Positions 28,262 through 37,048 of a DNA stretch of 45,321 nt are shown here, piece after piece. Origin of the DNA: Saccharothrix sp. NRRL B-16348 (lineage in GTDB: Bacteria; Actinomycetota; Actinomycetes; Mycobacteriales; Pseudonocardiaceae). The position numbers and the translations under genes are program-made. Where the stretch lies: positions 1-45,321 of the forward strand of contig NZ_LGED01000236.1 of the NCBI RefSeq assembly GCF_001280085.1. The letters run 5' to 3'. The stretch's first letter is position 1. Each line of letters starts with the position of its first letter. The notes below the pieces were generated by a model. The model was not told the origin of the DNA. It saw only the letters and a list, made by a program, of their open reading frames with translations, and ran no database searches.

Positions 28262-28819
28262 GTGGACACGCTCGAACTGCTCCTGCACCCGGTACGGCTG
28301 CGCATCACCTGGAGCATGTCCGGCGGACGCACGCGCACCACGTCCGAGCTGTGCGCCCACCTGCCCGACATCCCCAAGACCACCGTCTACCGGCACGTCG
28401 GCCTGCTGGTCGACGGCGGCCTGCTGGAGGTCGCCGACGAGCAGCGCGTGCGCGGCGCCGTGGAGCGCAGTTACCGACTGCGCCGGGACAAGACGGTCAT
28501 CGACGCCGACGCGGCGGCGTCGATGACCCTCGACGACCACCGCCACGGGTTCGCCGCCGCCATGGCCGCCCTGCTCGCCGAGTTCAACGCCTACCTCGAC
28601 CGCCCGGGAGCCGACCCCACCGCCGACTCCGTCGGCTACCGGCAGGGCACCCTGTGGCTCAGCCCCGACGAACACACCGAGATGATCGGCGCGCTGCGCG
28701 ACGTCCTCAGGGCCAAGGCGGACAACGAACCCGCGCCCGAGCGCAGGCCACACCTGGTGAGCGCGATCTTCTTCCCGATCGAGGAACCACCACCGCACGG
28801 GCCCGACCACCGCCCGTGA
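28262..28819 (+). CDS. HTH (ArsR-like) transcriptional regulator, paralog 2
   Basis: A 185-residue protein from GTG 28262. DTLELLLHPVRLRITWSMSGGRTRTTSELCAHLPDIPKTTVYRHVGLLVDGGLLEVADEQRVRGAVERSYRL is the winged helix; the second half (FAAAMAALLAEFNAYLDRPGADPTADSVGYRQGTLWLSPDEHTEM) is helical. More than half of its residues match the regulator at 24989-25528, including the linker. No ribosome-binding site is apparent, as for its paralog. Divergent from the erythromycin-esterase-like gene, which it probably represses. The two regulator-enzyme modules look like the result of a duplication followed by enzyme exchange. Confidence 0.87.
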   Translation: MDTLELLLHPVRLRITWSMSGGRTRTTSELCAHLPDIPKTTVYRHVGLLVDGGLLEVADEQRVRGAVERSYRLRRDKTVIDADAAASMTLDDHRHGFAAAMAALLAEFNAYLDRPGADPTADSVGYRQGTLWLSPDEHTEMIGALRDVLRAKADNEPAPERRPHLVSAIFFPIEEPPPHGPDHRP

Positions 28820-28888
28820 GCCCTGAACGGACCGAACACCGCAGCCCGCAAGGAATCCACGGTGCTCGACGATCCGGCCCGCTTCACC

Positions 28889-30604
28889 TCAGGTCGCCCT
28901 CCGGCGGGCGTGGAACATCAGGCCGGCGCCGGCGAGCAACGTGAGCAGCCCGCCGAGCGCGAGCCAGGTCGCGTTCACTCCCGTCGAGGCAAGTTGGCCG
29001 GCGGGTTGTTGCCCCGCGGCGCCGCCGGGCGCGGGCGCGGTTGGGCCGCCCGGTTGCGGCGGGTCGGGGTCCGCCTGGTCCGGGCCCGGTTCGACGTACA
29101 CCAGGCGTGGCCGGCTCTCTCCGGCGACGACGGGGAACTCCGGCCCACCCAGGGTGATCTTCCACGGTCCGACCACGCCGAGGGTGTGCAGTCCTGTCGG
29201 GATGTGGTGGAACTCGAACCTGCCGGAGGTGTCGGTCGTCGCACGGGCGAGGACCGCACCGGTGAACTGGTCTTTCAGGTAGACCTTCAGGTCCGGCACG
29301 GGCTGGCCCGGATGTGGCCCGGAACAACCGCACCACGGCCCGGGGGACACCGCTGTCCGTGGCAACGTCACCTGGCCGGAGACCTTCTCCGCGGTCGCTC
29401 CGGGGATCCGCGCGATCGTGCTCGCGGTGACGTGACCGTTGGTGTAGTGCTGTTCGCCGAACCCGCACTGGACCGTCAGATAGCCCTGACCGGCCATCCG
29501 CTGGTCGATCGGGATCCGCACGCCGAAGGCGCGGCCGGCGTTCGCGGGCACGGTGGCGCCCGGACCGTCGGGCGTCAGCTCCCCGAGTTCGAGTCGGGAC
29601 CACACCGAGGTCGTGCACGACGCCGTGATGCCGGGGATCGGCGCCGCACCGCTGTTGGTGAGGGTCAGCGTCAGCAGGGCGGTGTCGTTCACCTGGTAGT
29701 TCCGCAGGTCGAACGCCGCCGAGGCGGTGAGCACCGGGTCGAGCAGGTGGGCGGCCCGGAACAAGAGGTCTGGGTCGTCCTCCCCGTCCACTTCGACGTT
29801 GGTCGACGGGAATGCCCAGTCCTGGGCGGCGAACGAGATCCGGTAGCCGCCTCGCGGCAAGTCGTGGAACGCGAAGCGCCCGGCCGTGTCGGTCACCGTG
29901 GCGTACGTGCCTTGCGACACATGACCCCCGATCACGGTGACCGTGAGGTTTGTGAACTCCTCGCCGGCGTCCTTGACCGTGTTGCCGTTGTAGTCGGCGT
30001 ACACGGTTCCGTTGACGGTGCCCCGGACGTAGGTGATCGGGACGGTGGCCGTGGCCGTGTTGTCGGCCGGATCGGCGTCCGGCTCCTCGGACCGGGTCGT
30101 GACCTCGAGCGTCAGCAGGTCGATCCGGGAGTTCAGGCGCGCGCTGAGCACGCCCTCCACGGTCTGACCGGGCTCGATCGATACGCCGTAGCCGAATCCG
30201 TGCCAGTAGTTGCTGTCGACGGCGGCGGCCGAGATGACCTCGACATGGGTCGCGGTGGCGGTCCCCGTGTTGGTCACGCGGGCCTGCGCGCGGATGGTCT
30301 CGTCGGCGACGAAGGAGGGCTTGTCGAAGGTGACCGAGATCGTCAGGTCGACCGATCCCTCCGCCGGGTCGGCGGGCACCTCCGGGGCTGACGGCTCCCC
30401 GGGAACGGTGGGCTCGACCGTCGGCTTCGCGGTGCCCGGTTCGGTCTCGGTCGGTTGGGTTGCCGGGGGTTCCGTGGTGGTGGACCCGGTCGTGGTGGAC
30501 TCGGTCGGAGCCGACGTGTCACCGAACGCCGGACCCACCGACGCCCCCGCCCAGACGACGACCGCCAGCAACAGCGCGCCAATGGATCGGTTTAATCGCG
30601 ACAT
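28889..30604 (-). CDS. Sortase-anchored (LAXTG) surface protein with SdrD/prealbumin-like B domains
   Basis: A 571-residue wall protein. ATG 30604 has GGAG at 8 bases and gives a signal peptide (MSRLNRSIGALLLAVVVWA.. ending VGPAFGD). Next comes a Thr/Pro/Glu-rich stalk (TTTGSTTTEPPATQPTETEP), a CARDB-like domain (VDLTISVTFDKPSFVADETI), two collagen-binding-B-like folds with TVNGTVYADYNGNTVKDAGE and VPDLKVYLKDQFTGAVLA plus GRFEFHHIPTG, and a Pro-rich linker. The C-terminus is LASTG, a hydrophobic helix (WLALGGLLTLLAGAGLMF) and HARRR: a class E sortase signal. It is displayed on the peptidoglycan. Ligand unknown; no sortase gene is nearby. Confidence 0.88.
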   Translation of the reverse strand: MSRLNRSIGALLLAVVVWAGASVGPAFGDTSAPTESTTTGSTTTEPPATQPTETEPGTAKPTVEPTVPGEPSAPEVPADPAEGSVDLTISVTFDKPSFVADETIRAQARVTNTGTATATHVEVISAAAVDSNYWHGFGYGVSIEPGQTVEGVLSARLNSRIDLLTLEVTTRSEEPDADPADNTATATVPITYVRGTVNGTVYADYNGNTVKDAGEEFTNLTVTVIGGHVSQGTYATVTDTAGRFAFHDLPRGGYRISFAAQDWAFPSTNVEVDGEDDPDLLFRAAHLLDPVLTASAAFDLRNYQVNDTALLTLTLTNSGAAPIPGITASCTTSVWSRLELGELTPDGPGATVPANAGRAFGVRIPIDQRMAGQGYLTVQCGFGEQHYTNGHVTASTIARIPGATAEKVSGQVTLPRTAVSPGPWCGCSGPHPGQPVPDLKVYLKDQFTGAVLARATTDTSGRFEFHHIPTGLHTLGVVGPWKITLGGPEFPVVAGESRPRLVYVEPGPDQADPDPPQPGGPTAPAPGGAAGQQPAGQLASTGVNATWLALGGLLTLLAGAGLMFHARRRAT

Positions 30605-30924
30605 GGCATTTCTCCTCTCTGGTTGCATATCGCTGTGACGCGCCGTTCTTGACAGATCGGGCCGAAAACGTGACCGTTCCGAGTTGATGGCACGGAAATT
30701 CGGCACGGTTTCGCCACGATCGACCGCATTGTGGAACCCCGGGCCCTATCGGACGTCTATGGGCTGCCCGACCCTGCCGGTGATCTTGGAATGGTCCGCG
30801 TGTCACGGAGGATTGCCGATCGGTAAGCCAAGGATTCCGGAACCGGAGCGCCCGGTGAGCGCGAGACCCCGCCAGAAGCGGTCGAGTGCCGCTGCCGGTC
30901 GCCGGCGGTCCACGAACCGGGTGG
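30605..30924. other. Intergenic gap
   Basis: About 320 bases between two minus-strand genes. The half next to 30604 is somewhat A/T-richer (30640-30700) and must contain the promoter of the surface-protein gene. Short open frames on both strands have no protein-like features. Confidence 0.45.
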
Positions 30925-31830
30925 CTATGCGGGCTCCGTGATCGGCCGTTGTGGGGTGACTGCCGGTGAGGCCTCGTTGTCCGTGGTCATCAGTGCGGCG
31001 GCCAGCTTGGCTGCTTCGGCGCAGTCGCGGCCACGCACCTGGATCACTGTGTCTGTGTAGGCCGGGTCCGTCTCGCCGGAGCCTCGTGCCCGCCAGCCGT
31101 ATTCGCAGTCCTCGCCGGTTGTGTAGATCCGCACGTCGCGGCCGTTCAGGACGTCCGGGCGCTCGTTGGGGATCGAGCCGAACCTGGTGTGGACGACCCG
31201 AGCCGAGAAACGGGTTCGCCAACCACCGTCGACGGCCTCCCGGGCCTGGCACAGTCCGAGCCCCGTGGCGGTCGTGGTGCCGAACCGCAGCTCCAGGCCG
31301 TCGGTCACGTCGACTGCCGCGTCACGGCCGGCCCGGCGCAGCAGGTCGCAGGAGTCTTGGCGTGGTGCGGATGCGGTCAGCTCGTCCGGCTCGGCCAGCA
31401 GGCCCGCCGCCGCGGCGGCCGCGTCGGCAGCCACGCGGCACAGTGTGTTTTCCTGCCCCGCCTTGGTCGTGTCGGCTGTGAAGGCGATGCCGAGATCGGC
31501 GCCGGTGAACAGGGTTGTCGAGCAGTACCGGTCACCTGAAGCCCGGACCGCCCGCACTCCGGCCACCGGAGCGGCAGCACGGGGTGTTACCGGATCGAGC
31601 CACACGCCGACCGTCACGGTCAGCACCGGATCGTCGCCGCTCCGGCAGGCGAAAGGCCCGCTCCGCACGGTGGTCCGGGCGTCCGCCAGCAGCGCGCACG
31701 GGTCCAGCGCTCGCAGCGCCGCGACCACCGCGTCGAAGTCGCGGTCCCCGGACGTCGTCGGCGTGGGCTTGGCGGGGCTGGTGCATCCACTGAGGAGTGT
31801 CGCGATCAGCGCGAGAGCAAGGACACGCAT
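30925..31830 (-). CDS. DUF3558 family lipoprotein
   Basis: A 301-residue lipoprotein. ATG 31830 gives MRVLALALIATLLSGCTSPA, a standard signal peptide with lipobox L-S-G-C (Cys16). A Thr/Pro linker follows, then two related halves, each with the DUF3558 pattern DPCALLADA...GPFACRSGDD and DSCDLLRRAG...GLGLCQAREA, and paired cysteines. Such lipoproteins are anchored on the outer face of the membrane in actinobacteria and have no settled function. The tandem halves suggest an internal duplication. The neighbouring genes give no functional hint. Confidence 0.85.
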   Translation of the reverse strand: MRVLALALIATLLSGCTSPAKPTPTTSGDRDFDAVVAALRALDPCALLADARTTVRSGPFACRSGDDPVLTVTVGVWLDPVTPRAAAPVAGVRAVRASGDRYCSTTLFTGADLGIAFTADTTKAGQENTLCRVAADAAAAAAGLLAEPDELTASAPRQDSCDLLRRAGRDAAVDVTDGLELRFGTTTATGLGLCQAREAVDGGWRTRFSARVVHTRFGSIPNERPDVLNGRDVRIYTTGEDCEYGWRARGSGETDPAYTDTVIQVRGRDCAEAAKLAAALMTTDNEASPAVTPQRPITEPA

Positions 31831-32061
31831 CGGTGAATGGTAGACACCCGTACCGATGAGAACGGGCGTTTCGATCGGCTTGGTACCGGCACGACCTGGA
31901 GTACGGGCTTGTGGCAACGCTGGTACTGAGCGGCCCCGGATGTTCGGGCACTTGCTGTTGTCGTCCAGTGTGTCGAGGGTGCTATTCCGCCGGGTGCCCA
32001 TGGACCAACGGATGAGGGGTCAATACCGACTGCGGCAACGAACGCACCTCGGTAACCGGGC
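31831..32061. other. Gap between lipoprotein start and protease terminator
   Basis: About 230 bases. No gene or RNA recognised; must contain the lipoprotein promoter. Confidence 0.4.
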
Positions 32062-32106
32062 CGACCCGACCGGCTTTCGGGCAGAGGACGAAGGCCGGTC
32101 GGGTCG
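32062..32106 (-). terminator. Terminator behind the streptogrisin-type gene
   Basis: A perfect 13-bp inverted repeat CGACCCGACCGGC (32062-32074) / GCCGGTCGGGTCG (32094-32106) with a 19-base loop, 24 bases behind the minus-strand stop. Confidence 0.7.
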
Positions 32107-32130
32107 TCTGATAGGGAGACGTGCCGGCGA

Positions 32131-33143
32131 TCAGGTCAGGATCAACGACAGGCCGTAGGCGGACAGGATCGGGTTGACCTCCTGGTAGTACGTGGTTCCA
32201 CCGGTCGAGCAGTTCCCCGAGCCGCCCGAGGTCACGCCTTGGGCCTGGTTCGAGCTGAGCGACGAGCCGCCGGAGTCGCCGGGCTGGGCGCAGACGTTCG
32301 TGCGGGTCAGGTTGTAGACGACGCCCTGGGGGTAGTTCACGGTCTGGTTGCGGGCCTGGATGTAGTTGCACCACATGCCGGTGGTCGAGCCCGAGCGGCA
32401 CACGCCGGAGCCCACCGGGACCTGCGCGGAACCGCGCACGTAGTACCAATAGCCGTTGTAGCCCTCCATGTAGCCCCACAGGTTCACGCCCGCGACGGTC
32501 TGCACCCACGCGTAGTCGTAGTAGGGGAACGTGGACCCGGCGAAGTAGCCGTAGAGCGCGCCGTACTGGTCGGTGGCCTCAGAGCCGGGGTGCCGCAGTG
32601 GCCGGCGGTCACGAATCCGCCGTACACGGCGAAGCCGATGGAGCGTGACCTTGTGCCGGTTGACGGTGACGACGACCGTGTTGGTCTGCACGTCGACGTA
32701 CCAGCCGTTCACTCCGGCGGGCGCGGCCTTGCCGGCCTGCCGGTCGAGGGCGGTCTTGGTGGCGTCGAGCTGTGCGCGACGGGCACGACGGTCACGTCGA
32801 GACCGGTCTTGTCGGCAGCGGCGTCACCGGCCACCGCGACGGAGAGCTTGCCGGTCGCGGGGTCGAACCAGCTGCCCGCGTAGGCGGAGCCGTAGAGCTT
32901 GCGGGCGACCACCTCGGCGCCACGGGCCCTTTCCTCTTGGGCCAGACGTGTTTGCACGCCCTCGGCGGTGAGGCCGAAGTCGCGCTTCATCGCCTCGGCC
33001 ATTCCGAGGGAGACGCGCGGTGCGGAGGTGGGGGACGTGGTCGCCACGCCGCCGGGCGCGGCGACCGCGGGCAGGGACGGAATGGCGAGACCGATCGCGA
33101 GGACGACCGCGCCGGCTAATCGGACGGTACGTGAATAAGTCAC
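32131..33143 (-). pseudogene. Decayed streptogrisin/alpha-lytic-type serine protease (S1)
   Basis: GTG 33143, with AAGGGG 10-15 bases upstream, starts a signal peptide (VRLAGAVVLAIGLAIPSLPAVAA) and the S1E propeptide (EAMKRDFGLTAEGVQTRLAQEE ..). At about 32767 the frame breaks after VPVAHS; in the next frame LDRQAGKAAPAGVNGWYVDV follows. Near 32640 a deletion removes roughly the first 30-40 residues of the mature enzyme, and SIGFAVYGGFVTAGHCGT, with the catalytic His, is in a third frame. One missing C near 32590 returns to the frame of YDYAWVQT (Asp) and CAQPGDSGGS (Ser) to the stop. Three lesions make it non-functional, although each triad residue can still be found. Confidence 0.85.
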
Positions 33144-33432
33144 TTGGGCAGCCCCTTCAGGCGAGGGTGCGAGGAAGCGCCGGTCGGTCGCCCGAGATAT
33201 GCGAGCGGAACTCAGGAACCGACCGGCAACGCCGTTTGCGAACCCGGCGGATTCGGGACGATACTTTCCCCGTTCGGCACGCTCGTACCGCCGAGTCGGT
33301 GACACGACTCGGCGCATCGGGCAGCTTCGGACTGAAGTGCGCTACACCACTGGGCGATTCTGGTGTACTTCCGCGCTCGGAGTCAGAGCCATCCGGCGAA
33401 AGGCCTTTTAGTTCTTTGCAGGAAACCTGTAC
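33144..33432. other. Gap with a small hairpin
   Basis: About 290 bases with the promoter of the protease gene. An 8-bp perfect hairpin CCGAGTCG/CGACTCGG stands at 33291-33312. No gene recognised. Confidence 0.4.
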
Positions 33433-33760
33433 GTGTCTGCTTTCGCGTCTTGGTCCGCCGGATCCATCCTCGACATGGCGGCGGGTGTCGAGGACCGCAG
33501 CGGCACGGTGGCGACCGCGCTCGGCTACGCCGACGCGGGTGGCATCCGCGTCTTCACCGGCACGTTGCAGGGGGTCCTGACCACCGAGCGGCGCGGCGAC
33601 GGCGGCTCGGGTGCGACTCCATCTGTCGTGCAGGCCGGCAGCGAACTGACGTTCGCCGGGATGCGGGCAAGGTCGTGGTCTGGCCCGACGCCGAATCGGA
33701 CGGGGCGCAAGGAGGTTTCCTGGTCGTCGACCCGACGTGGAATCACGGAAATTAGACGAA
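33433..33760 (+). pseudogene. Remnant of a HAM1/RdgB-like non-canonical purine NTP pyrophosphatase
   Basis: The plus strand reads DRSGTVATALGYADAGGIRVFTGTLQGVLTTERRGDGGSG and, after a frame change, GCDSICRAG; the first frame resumes as GSELTFAGM. This resembles the RdgB-type end FTGTLQGVLA.EPRGDGGFGWDSIF.PEGSELTFAEM. The N-terminal half with the NTP-binding T-x-N-x-x-K motif is missing, the W-D-x-I-F block is corrupted and the C-terminus is lost. A relic, with family assigned from motif order. Confidence 0.55.
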
Positions 33761-33822
33761 TCCGTGTCGGGTGGACAGAGATCTTCTTTACGGGTGGCGG
33801 GCCGCCGGGCGGGCGAGTGCTC

Positions 33823-33882
33823 GTAACAACCGGACCGCGACGTAACTCGACGCTGTTCCGGATGAAACAGAACGGATATGAT
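33823..33882 (+). promoter_or_regulatory. Promoter region of the Nit1C-type operon
   Basis: TATGAT at 33877-33882 is a near-perfect -10 box about 48 bases before the first start codon. No good -35 is present, suggesting an activated promoter. GTAAC occurs at 33823-33827 and 33842-33846, and GAAAC at 33864-33868, the half-site words of GlnR boxes, but their spacing does not fit the usual n6 rule well. Confidence 0.4.
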
Positions 33883-33929
33883 CTGCGGTTGAACTTGTCC
33901 GTGTCATCAACGGACTCCGGGAGGCGACC

Positions 33930-34214
33930 GTGCCCGAGGTGCTGTTTCGCGTGCGGTGGCCGGACGATTCGGTCCACCGGTGTTATTCCCCCTCGACCGT
34001 CATCGAGGAGTATTTCCGGGTGGGCGGCTCCTCCGCGTTGACGGAGTTCGTCGCGCTGAGCAGGAAGGCGCTGACCGAGGCATCGGAACGGGTGCGCGCC
34101 GGCCACGGGTTCGGGTGCGCCCGGGCGGAGGCGCAGCTCGCCGGCATCGAGCTGAAGGCGGCGGGGTCCGCCGACCAGCAGGCGGACATCGTGGTCGAGG
34201 GGTACGAGCGATGA
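33930..34214 (+). CDS. MSMEG_0570 family nitrogen starvation response protein
   Basis: A 94-residue protein: [29 protein letters not shown], then [43 protein letters not shown], the recognisable MSMEG_0570 pattern (RWPDGS..CYSPS..VE, SR.AL..ASERV...GF.CS.A). GGGAGG precedes GTG 33930. It is the first gene of a nine-gene operon; its stop overlaps the next start (ATGA). The family has no known activity and occurs only with the Nit1C-type gene set. Confidence 0.9.
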   Translation: MPEVLFRVRWPDDSVHRCYSPSTVIEEYFRVGGSSALTEFVALSRKALTEASERVRAGHGFGCARAEAQLAGIELKAAGSADQQADIVVEGYER

Positions 34215-35542
34215 CCACCGACCTGGACGGCGTTCACCGCACGGTGGTGGTCGTGGGTGGCGGCCAGGCCGGGCTGTCCACGAGCTACTGCCTGCACCAG
34301 GCGGGCATCGACCACGTCGTGCTGGAGCGGGATCGCCCCGGTGGCGAGTGGCGCGACCGGCGTTGGGACTCCTTCTGCCTCGTGACGCCGAACTGGCAGT
34401 GCCGGCTGCCCGGGTTTCCCTACCGCGGGCCGGATCCCGACGGGTTCATGGTCCGCGACGAGATCGTCCGCTACCTCGAGGACTACGCCCGGTCCTTCGA
34501 CTGCCCGCTCGTCGAAGGGGTGACGGCGATCCGGTTGCGGCGCGCCGAGGGGGGCGGGTTCCGCGTGTCCACGACGCACGGCGAGCTGACCGCCGACCAC
34601 GTCGTGCTCGCCACCGGCCCGTACCAGGTGCCGGTCCGGCCGAGGGTCGCCGAACGGGTGCCCACGGACGTGGTGCAGCTGCACTCCTCCGAGTACCGCA
34701 ACGCCGGTGCGCTGCCGCCGGGTGAGGTGCTGGTCGTCGGCACGGGGCAGTCCGGCTGCCAGATCGCCGAGGACCTGCACCTGGCCGGTCGGCGGGTGCA
34801 CCTGGCGGTGGGCGGCGCGCCGCGGGTCGCGCGGTTCTACCGGGGCCGCGACGTGGTGGCGTGGCTGGACGACATGGGTTACTACCGGCGCGGCATCGAC
34901 GAGTTCGAGGACGCCGAGGCGGTGCGGTTGCGGGCCAACCACTACGTCACGGGTCGCGACGGTGGCAGGGACATCGACCTGCGGGCGTTCGCCCGTGACG
35001 GGATGCGGTTGTACGGCAGGCTCACCGAGATCCGCGACGGCCTCGCCCGGTTCGCGCCGGACCTGCGCGAGAACCTCGACAACGCCGACGCGGTGTCGGA
35101 GGGGATCAAGGACTCGATCGACCGCCACATCCTCGCCCACGGCGTCGACGCGCCCGAGGAAGCCAGGTACGTGCCCGTGTGGGCGCCGGACACCGAACCG
35201 TCCGAACTGGACCTCTCGCGGATCGCGGCGGTGGTGTGGTGCACGGGTTTCGGCCGCGACCACCGCTGGATCGACGTCCCGGTCTTCGACGGGCGGGGCT
35301 ACCCGACGCACGAGCGCGGCGTCACCAGCCGGCCCGGTCTCTACTTCATCGGCCTGCCGTGGCAGCACACCTGGGGCTCAGGCCGGTTCTGCGGTGTGGC
35401 CGACGACGCCGAGCACCTGGCGACCCACATCGCCTGGGCACGCGGCGCCGAGACCACGAGCGACGTGCCGTGGATCGCGGGCACGCCCGAGAGCACCTTC
35501 CCCAGCGACGAGTACTGGACAGCCACGCGCACCGTGGCGTAG
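34211..35542 (+). CDS. MSMEG_0569 family flavin-dependent oxidoreductase
   Basis: A 443-residue flavoprotein monooxygenase-like enzyme. [21 protein letters not shown] (about 12-32) binds [31 protein letters not shown] is the conserved loop before the active site; [17 protein letters not shown] (about 172-188) is a second dinucleotide fold for NAD(P)[12 protein letters not shown] and [21 protein letters not shown] close the domain. The layout resembles class B flavin monooxygenases (BVMO/N-hydroxylating type). ATG 34211 overlaps the previous stop. In Nit1C-type clusters this protein corresponds to NitH/slr0801. Probable role: oxygenation of a nitrogen-containing intermediate. Confidence 0.92.
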   Translation: MTTDLDGVHRTVVVVGGGQAGLSTSYCLHQAGIDHVVLERDRPGGEWRDRRWDSFCLVTPNWQCRLPGFPYRGPDPDGFMVRDEIVRYLEDYARSFDCPLVEGVTAIRLRRAEGGGFRVSTTHGELTADHVVLATGPYQVPVRPRVAERVPTDVVQLHSSEYRNAGALPPGEVLVVGTGQSGCQIAEDLHLAGRRVHLAVGGAPRVARFYRGRDVVAWLDDMGYYRRGIDEFEDAEAVRLRANHYVTGRDGGRDIDLRAFARDGMRLYGRLTEIRDGLARFAPDLRENLDNADAVSEGIKDSIDRHILAHGVDAPEEARYVPVWAPDTEPSELDLSRIAAVVWCTGFGRDHRWIDVPVFDGRGYPTHERGVTSRPGLYFIGLPWQHTWGSGRFCGVADDAEHLATHIAWARGAETTSDVPWIAGTPESTFPSDEYWTATRTVA

Positions 35543-35568
35543 GTCCCGAACCGACGGAATGGGGTGCC

Positions 35569-36396
35569 ATGGCCGATCGAACCGTCCACGACGCGCACCG
35601 GCACATCGGTGTGATGCCCGAGTACCCCTTCTACGGCGGCCCGGCGGTGCGGCCCGACACCACCGCCCGTGCCACGATCGACGAACTGCTCTCCGACCTC
35701 GACGCCGAAGGCACCGAGCGGGCGCTGGTCCTGCCCAACTACGGTGTGCCCGACCCGGACCTCGCCTTCTCCTTCAACGAGTTGTGCGTGGAGGCGGCGA
35801 CGCGCGACGACCGGATCCGCGCCTGCCTGTGGGTGTCGGCGCTGGCGCGCGACGCGCACCGGACCGAGGCCGCGCTGGCGCTGGCCGGGGAACCGGGTGT
35901 GCGGGCTCTGAAGCTCAGCTTCCTGCTCGGCGGCCGGCCGGACGACCCGGCGTGCCGGCCGGGCCTGGACCGGATCTTCGCGGTCGCCCGCGAGCACGGG
36001 CTCGTCGTCCACGTGCACACCTCGCCCGGCGCCGCCTCGGACGTCGACCAGGTCGGCAACCTCGTCGAGTGGTACGGCGACGACGTGGCCGTGCACCTCG
36101 TGCACTTCGGCGGCGGCATGAGCGGTCACATCAAGCTCGTCTCGCACCGGTTCTTCGACTGGATCGAGGCGGGCAAGCAGGTCTACACCGACCTCTCGTG
36201 GGCGATCGGTTTCGCGCCGCGCTGGCTGGCCCGCGAGATCGACCGGCGCGGGATCGGGCACGACCGGATCCTCTTCGCCAGCGACCAGCCCTGGGGAGAC
36301 CACGAGGGGGAGTACGCCCGCCTGCGCGCCGCCACAGGTGACGGTGAGCTCGCCGACCTGGTCTTCCGCGGCACCTTCGAAAGGCTCTACGGGTAG
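35569..36396 (+). CDS. Amidohydrolase family (TIM-barrel metal-dependent hydrolase)
   Basis: A 275-residue PF04909-like protein. DAHRHIG (8-14) supplies the H-x-H metal pair, KLSFLLGG the end of a central strand (possible metal-site Lys region), LVVHVHTSPG and VHLVHFGGG further histidines, and ILFASDQPWGDH the conserved Asp at the end of the barrel. Such enzymes hydrolyse C-N or C-C bonds or decarboxylate. It is inside the Nit1C-type operon (26 bases behind the flavoprotein gene, 41 before the MSMEG_0572 gene). I do not recognise it as part of the usual core set, so it may adapt the pathway to a further substrate or remove a carboxylate. Confidence 0.85.
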   Translation: MADRTVHDAHRHIGVMPEYPFYGGPAVRPDTTARATIDELLSDLDAEGTERALVLPNYGVPDPDLAFSFNELCVEAATRDDRIRACLWVSALARDAHRTEAALALAGEPGVRALKLSFLLGGRPDDPACRPGLDRIFAVAREHGLVVHVHTSPGAASDVDQVGNLVEWYGDDVAVHLVHFGGGMSGHIKLVSHRFFDWIEAGKQVYTDLSWAIGFAPRWLAREIDRRGIGHDRILFASDQPWGDHEGEYARLRAATGDGELADLVFRGTFERLYG

Positions 36397-36437
36397 CACC
36401 CCGTGGTGAAAGACCCACCGAACAACAAGGAGGACGC

Positions 36438-36950
36438 GTGTCCGAGCTGACCGAGACCGAGAAGCAGAGCCTCGAGGAGATCCCACACCCCTCACTGCCC
36501 GAGGGGTCCAACCTCTACGGCGGGACGAAGGTCTTCCCCGACTACCAGGCCGAGCCCGGGCAGTCCTACTTCACCCTGGTCCACGGCATCGCGCACGAGT
36601 CGTCGGTCAGCTTCGTGGCGATCCTGCAGGCGACCCGCGCGCTGCGGAAGGGGTTCGAGGCCGCGATCTACTTCTACGGACCGGGCGCGATGAACTGCAT
36701 GGCCACGCGCGGGTTCCCGACCACCGGCAACTCCGCCTTCCCCGGCGAGCACAACATCAACGACCAGCTGAAGACCTTCATCAAGGAAGGCGGCAAGGTC
36801 TACTGCTGCCGCTTCGGCCTGTCGCTGCACGGACTCCGCGAGGAGGACCTGATCGCGGGAGTCATCCCGACGCACCCGCTCGACGTGCAGGACGCGCTGA
36901 TCCACTACGCCCGCAAGGGAGCGATCATCAACTCGACCTACATGTGGTAG
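36438..36950 (+). CDS. MSMEG_0572/Sll0783 family nitrogen starvation response protein
   Basis: A 170-residue protein starting at GTG 36438 behind a strong AAGGAGGAC. SYFTLVHGIAHESSVSFVAILQATRALRKGFEAAIYFYGPGAMNCMATRGFPTTGNSAFPGE, then GKVYCCRFGLSLHGLREEDLI, matches the MSMEG_0572 family (sll0783 in Synechocystis, NitB in Nit1C nomenclature). The fold looks DsrE-like: an alternating alpha/beta protein with conserved cysteines, two adjacent (CC) near residue 116. In Synechocystis the homologous gene is induced by nitrogen starvation. Biochemical activity is unknown; a sulfur-relay-like or binding role is a guess. Confidence 0.93.
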   Translation: MSELTETEKQSLEEIPHPSLPEGSNLYGGTKVFPDYQAEPGQSYFTLVHGIAHESSVSFVAILQATRALRKGFEAAIYFYGPGAMNCMATRGFPTTGNSAFPGEHNINDQLKTFIKEGGKVYCCRFGLSLHGLREEDLIAGVIPTHPLDVQDALIHYARKGAIINSTYMW

Positions 36951-36990
36951 CCGAGCGCTGACCCGTTCGCGTTCCTCCGCAACGCGGGCC

Positions 36991-37013
36991 GCCGGCCGGG
37001 AGGTCCGGCCGGC
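36991..37013 (+). terminator. Intra-operon hairpin before the radical SAM gene
   Basis: GCCGGCCGG (36991-36999) and its complement (37005-37013) form a 9-bp all-GC stem with loop GAGGT, in the only large gap (98 bases) of the operon. It may attenuate transcription or set the ratio between the two halves of the operon. Confidence 0.55.
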
Positions 37014-37048
37014 AGCCCGACGTCCGATGTCGTTGGAGAGTCAGGGGT

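Noticed and set aside
30684..31252. Short open frames on both strands between the surface protein and the lipoprotein
   Set aside because: No start signals, no recognisable motif, and most of the minus-strand frame overlaps the true lipoprotein gene in another frame.
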